Shown one piece after another: positions 61,812-64,000 of a DNA stretch of 64,000 bases (position 1 is the stretch's first letter; every line of letters begins with the position of its first letter). Location of the stretch: contig CP036201.1 in the NCBI GenBank assembly GCA_004299845.1, positions 372,001 to 436,000 on the forward strand. Direction: 5' to 3'. The notes beneath the pieces were generated by a model, which saw only the letters and a program-made list of their open reading frames with translations, had not been told where the DNA came from and ran no database searches. Source of the stretch: Verrucomicrobia bacterium S94 (lineage in GTDB: Bacteria > Verrucomicrobiota > Kiritimatiellia > Kiritimatiellales > Pontiellaceae). The position numbers were made by a program, and so were the translations under genes.

Positions 61812-62746
61812 CTAAACAACGGGATTCAGCGTTTTCAGTTCTTCATAGAGTTTGCGGGTTTCCGGCATATCAATACCGGCCGCTTCAGCGGCGCGGATCG
61901 GGTTCCCGTAAATGGCTTCGATTTCCATGGGATTACCCCGGTCGAAGTCCAGTTTCATGCTGGGGGCATAGGGTTTCATTTTTTCAGTATTCTGCATCAT
62001 TTTGACCATGAATTCCGGCTCAATGGGCCGACATACCGCCTGGGCCGCCGCAGCGGTTTCATGCATCAGTTTTTCGCAGATCCGTCGTTTTTCGGGATCA
62101 TTCACCAGCTCGTCGGTCAGACAGTTGCAGGCCACCGACATGCCGTTGAAGGGAATATTCCAGATCAGCTTTTTCCAGCGGGCGAGGGCTAGGTCGGCAA
62201 CAGGCTGAGTGGAAATACCCGCTGAGCGAAGGTCTGCGTCAACCTCTGTCAACCGGGGGTAATCCCGCCCGGCGCTCCGTCGGCCCGGTATTCACCGAGT
62301 GTAATCATGCCGTAATCAAGGTGGTTGATATGTCCGGGGGCCACTTTGTTTGAACAGAGGAAACAGAGACCGCCCAGAATGCGTTCGTTGCCGACGATTT
62401 GCGCGATATCCTCTTCGCTGCCGAGTCCGTTCTGCAGAGTCAGCACCAAAGTGTGTTCTCCGACCACGTGGGGCAGAATCTGCTGCAACGCCGCGTTGGC
62501 CGTGGCTTTCAGCGCAATAATCACCACATTGCAGGGCGGCAGGTCTGCGGGGTCGTTATAGGCATGTACCTCGGGAAGCTCAAAACTGCCGTTCACGGAA
62601 TCCACCCTGAGTCCATGGTTTTTCACCTGATCATAGTCAGAATGAACAAGAAAATGAACGTCGAATCCGGCACGCTGAAGTAGACCGCCGTAGTAGCCGC
62701 CCACTGCGCCCGTTCCAATGATTGAAAACTGATTTTTCTTCTGCAT
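61812..62746 (-). CDS. panE: 2-dehydropantoate 2-reductase, with an apparent one-base frameshift
   Basis: Reduces ketopantoate to pantoate with NADPH for coenzyme A synthesis. The N-terminal part has the dinucleotide motif IGTGAVGGYYGGLLQRAG and LTLQNGLGSEEDI, and ends early at 62249. The C-terminal part (KKLIWNIPFNGMSVAC with the catalytic Lys, then the helical domain) continues in another frame to 61812. One extra base in the run at 62255-62259 (GGGGG on the plus strand) restores GITPRLTEVDADL, as expected. Full length about 311 residues, normal. Homologues also reduce other 2-oxo acids, so the symbol is by family. Confidence 0.87.
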
Positions 62747-62782
62747 CCGTACAGGGTGCAGAACTTTGAGTTCAGAAAAAAG

Positions 62783-62814
62783 AAAAACCGGTATCCTTTG
62801 AAATACCGGTTTTT
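62783..62814 (-). terminator. intrinsic terminator between the ribbon-helix-helix gene and panE
   Basis: Perfect 12-bp stem AAAAACCGGTAT / ATACCGGTTTTT with an 8-base loop; T-rich on both strands. It closes the short gene on the minus strand, so panE needs its own promoter. Confidence 0.88.
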
Positions 62815-62839
62815 CCAGCTGTTCTGCTGTGCAGACGTA

Positions 62840-63019
62840 TCAGTTTTCCTGAAGCTTGAGCTTCTTGCCGGAACGAATCCATTCCCCCAGGATGATTTTG
62901 CAGTATGCACCCGTTGAAAGCTGCATCGACGCCGCGCGCCGCTCCAGCTCCTGTGCCATCTCCATTTTCATGTTGATACCGATGGTTTTTGTTCCTTTTC
63001 CTGCTGGATTAGTAGCCAT
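62840..63019 (-). CDS. small ribbon-helix-helix (CopG/Arc-type) DNA-binding protein
   Basis: 59 residues. TKTIGINMKMEMAQELERRA reads as a beta-strand followed by a helix, and STGAYCKIILGEWIRSGKK as the second helix, the ribbon-helix-helix layout used by CopG-like regulators and antitoxins. Perfect ribosome-binding site AAGGAGAT seven bases before the ATG. No toxin-like gene is next to it and a terminator follows, so it appears to be a lone regulator. A dyad between promoter and start may be its own operator. Target genes unknown. Confidence 0.7.
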   Translation of the reverse strand: MATNPAGKGTKTIGINMKMEMAQELERRAASMQLSTGAYCKIILGEWIRSGKKLKLQEN

Positions 63020-63036
63020 TGTACTATCTCCTTTCG

Positions 63037-63052
63037 TGATAATCTTGTATCA
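63037..63052. promoter_or_regulatory. candidate autoregulatory operator of the ribbon-helix-helix gene
   Basis: TGATA-ATCTTG-TATCA, just upstream of the ribosome-binding site. On the minus strand TTGCAC, 16 bases, TATGAT forms a plausible promoter whose -10 overlaps the dyad. Confidence 0.4.
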
Positions 63053-63208
63053 TAATTTAATTCTTTTCTTGTGCAATAGAAATTATGCGTCAATAAATTC
63101 TTATTTTCCTAAACATGCGCAGATAATACTTTGCGTTGTATGACACGGGGAATAGATAAGCGTTGAATTATTTCCAAAGTTATTATTCAGAAATAGAAAA
63201 ATTGTGGT

Positions 63209-64000
63209 TTATAAGCCCGTTCGGCGTTGGCGAACCGCTTCGTAAAGAAGAACAGCGGCTGCTGTGGAGACATTAAGAGAATCATTTTTTCCAAGCATTG
63301 GAATCGATACCGCGTGGTCGGCCTTCTGAATCCATTGCTCCGTCAATCCTTCATCTTCCGCGCCGACCACCACCGCCGTTCCGCCGCGCATGTCGATTTC
63401 GGTATATTCCGTCTCGGCATCCGGCACTGCGGCCAGAGATTGTATGTTTTTCTTTTTCAGCCATTCGAACATTTCCTCCGAAGAAGCTTCGGCCACCGGC
63501 ATAAAGAAAATGGTTCCAATACTGGCGCGGATTACATTGGGGTTGTTCAGGTCGGTTTTATGATCGCAGGCGATGACCGCATCAACGCCGGTGGCATCGG
63601 CGGTACGCAGAATCGTACCCAGGTTTCCCGGTTTTTCCAGATCCTCAGCAATCAGAATCAGGGGATTTTCAGGAAGCGTCAGTTCGTCGAGTGTTTTTCC
63701 CACGAGCGGGGAGAGGGCCATCAGTCCGTCCGGGGTATCGCGGTACGACATTTTCCGGAATGCGGTTTCAGAACATTGGAAAACGGGAATGCCGGCCTGA
63801 CGGATCTGTTCAACCAGCAAATCCTCGTCCGTTGCCAGATAGAGTTCGGGGCAGAAATAGAGTTCGGTGAATTTCCATCCGCTTTCAAATGCCCTGCAGA
63901 TTTCCCGGAAGCCTTCCACGACGGTCTGCTTCAGCTCTTTTCGGTGTTTGGCTTTACGCAGTTTTACAACGGTTTTTACCCGTGGATTTTTCAGGCTTTC
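63209..64000 (-). CDS. SpoU/TrmH-family RNA methyltransferase (5' end outside window)
   Basis: The frame is open to the window edge, giving 263 codons. It begins inside the substrate-binding N-terminal domain (LKNPRVKTVVKLRKAKHR, then VVEGFREI), followed by the SPOUT knot domain with LILIAEDLEKPGNLGTILRTADATG (motif 1), GTAVVVGAEDEGLT (motif 2) and SIPMLGKNDSLNVSTAAAVLLYE (motif 3). These enzymes use S-adenosylmethionine to 2'-O-methylate ribose in tRNA or 23S rRNA; the site cannot be told from this sequence. The true start lies beyond base 64000. Confidence 0.93.
   Translation of the reverse strand, partial: ESLKNPRVKTVVKLRKAKHRKELKQTVVEGFREICRAFESGWKFTELYFCPELYLATDEDLLVEQIRQAGIPVFQCSETAFRKMSYRDTPDGLMALSPLVGKTLDELTLPENPLILIAEDLEKPGNLGTILRTADATGVDAVIACDHKTDLNNPNVIRASIGTIFFMPVAEASSEEMFEWLKKKNIQSLAAVPDAETEYTEIDMRGGTAVVVGAEDEGLTEQWIQKADHAVSIPMLGKNDSLNVSTAAAVLLYEAVRQRRTGL

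Noticed and set aside
62840-63019. Toxin-antitoxin pair
   Set aside because: The ribbon-helix-helix gene is followed by a terminator and panE; no toxin-like gene adjoins it.
1-64000. tRNA, rRNA, insertion sequences and prophage
   Set aside because: Intergenic gaps were scanned and no cloverleaf, transposase, integrase or phage structural gene was recognised.

Overview
Type of organism. The window is a gene-dense bacterial chromosome segment of moderately high GC, with short intergenic gaps and many overlapping start/stop codons. Three sulfatases, two GH16 and one GH2 glycoside hydrolase, a Gld-like ABC operon with DUF4340 and AsmA-like partners, many type II secretion pseudopilins, pyruvate phosphate dikinase and a divergent FtsZ together suggest a PVC-superphylum bacterium. 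A marine Kiritimatiellota/Verrucomicrobiota-like heterotroph living on sulfated algal galactans fits best. This is inferred from gene content; there is no rRNA in the window to confirm it.

Layout. 1-4.6 kb: end of an M48 metalloprotease, mnmE, then hisD-hisC-DUF6485. 4.7-12.6 kb: Gld-like ABC operon (ATPase, permease, GldG-like, DUF4340, AsmA-like) and a DUF212 membrane protein. 12.7-17.9 kb: ferredoxin, Fur-family regulator, small Cys-rich membrane protein, TPR protein, glycosyltransferase, comEC. 17.9-27.1 kb: polysaccharide cluster sulfatase-GH16-sulfatase-sulfatase-GH16-GH2. 27.1-32.1 kb (minus): prenyl diphosphate synthase and a first pseudopilin set (H, I, J, oversized K). 32.2-35.1 kb: ppdK. 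35.2-38.5 kb (minus): small unknown protein, znuB/znuC/znuA metal transporter, DUF167. 38.6-50.7 kb: complete type I-C CRISPR-Cas locus (cas3-5-8c-7-[four-helix-bundle gene]-4-1-2) with a 56-repeat array. 50.8-55.0 kb: ddl-ftsQ-ftsA-ftsZ. 55.1-59.8 kb (minus): second pseudopilin set (I, J, K, L, M) and a metallo-beta-lactamase-fold gene. 59.9-64.0 kb (minus): M20 peptidase, flavin oxidoreductase, panE, ribbon-helix-helix protein, SpoU-type methyltransferase. Apart from the CRISPR array no stretch longer than about 300 bases lacks a gene. I recognised no tRNA, rRNA, transposase or phage gene.

How it fits together. The sulfatases would strip sulfate from a galactan, the GH16 enzymes cut the chain and the GH2 enzyme removes terminal sugars; the type II secretion parts could export some of these. 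The CRISPR locus sits directly against the division cluster, and a possible murB 3' end lies just beyond the last repeat.

Main points for a second look. (1) Four genes (a sulfatase, ppdK, ftsZ, panE) each carry one apparent single-base deletion, mostly in G/C homopolymers, which looks like residual sequencing error. (2) FtsZ, once its frame is restored, lacks the usual synergy-loop Asn and second Asp. (3) A four-helix-bundle gene with its own repeats and a 24-bp perfect palindrome is translationally coupled inside the cas operon. (4) Paired 16-bp TTCGAA palindromes about 61 bp apart recur at two convergent gene ends. (5) comEC may start at AUU.
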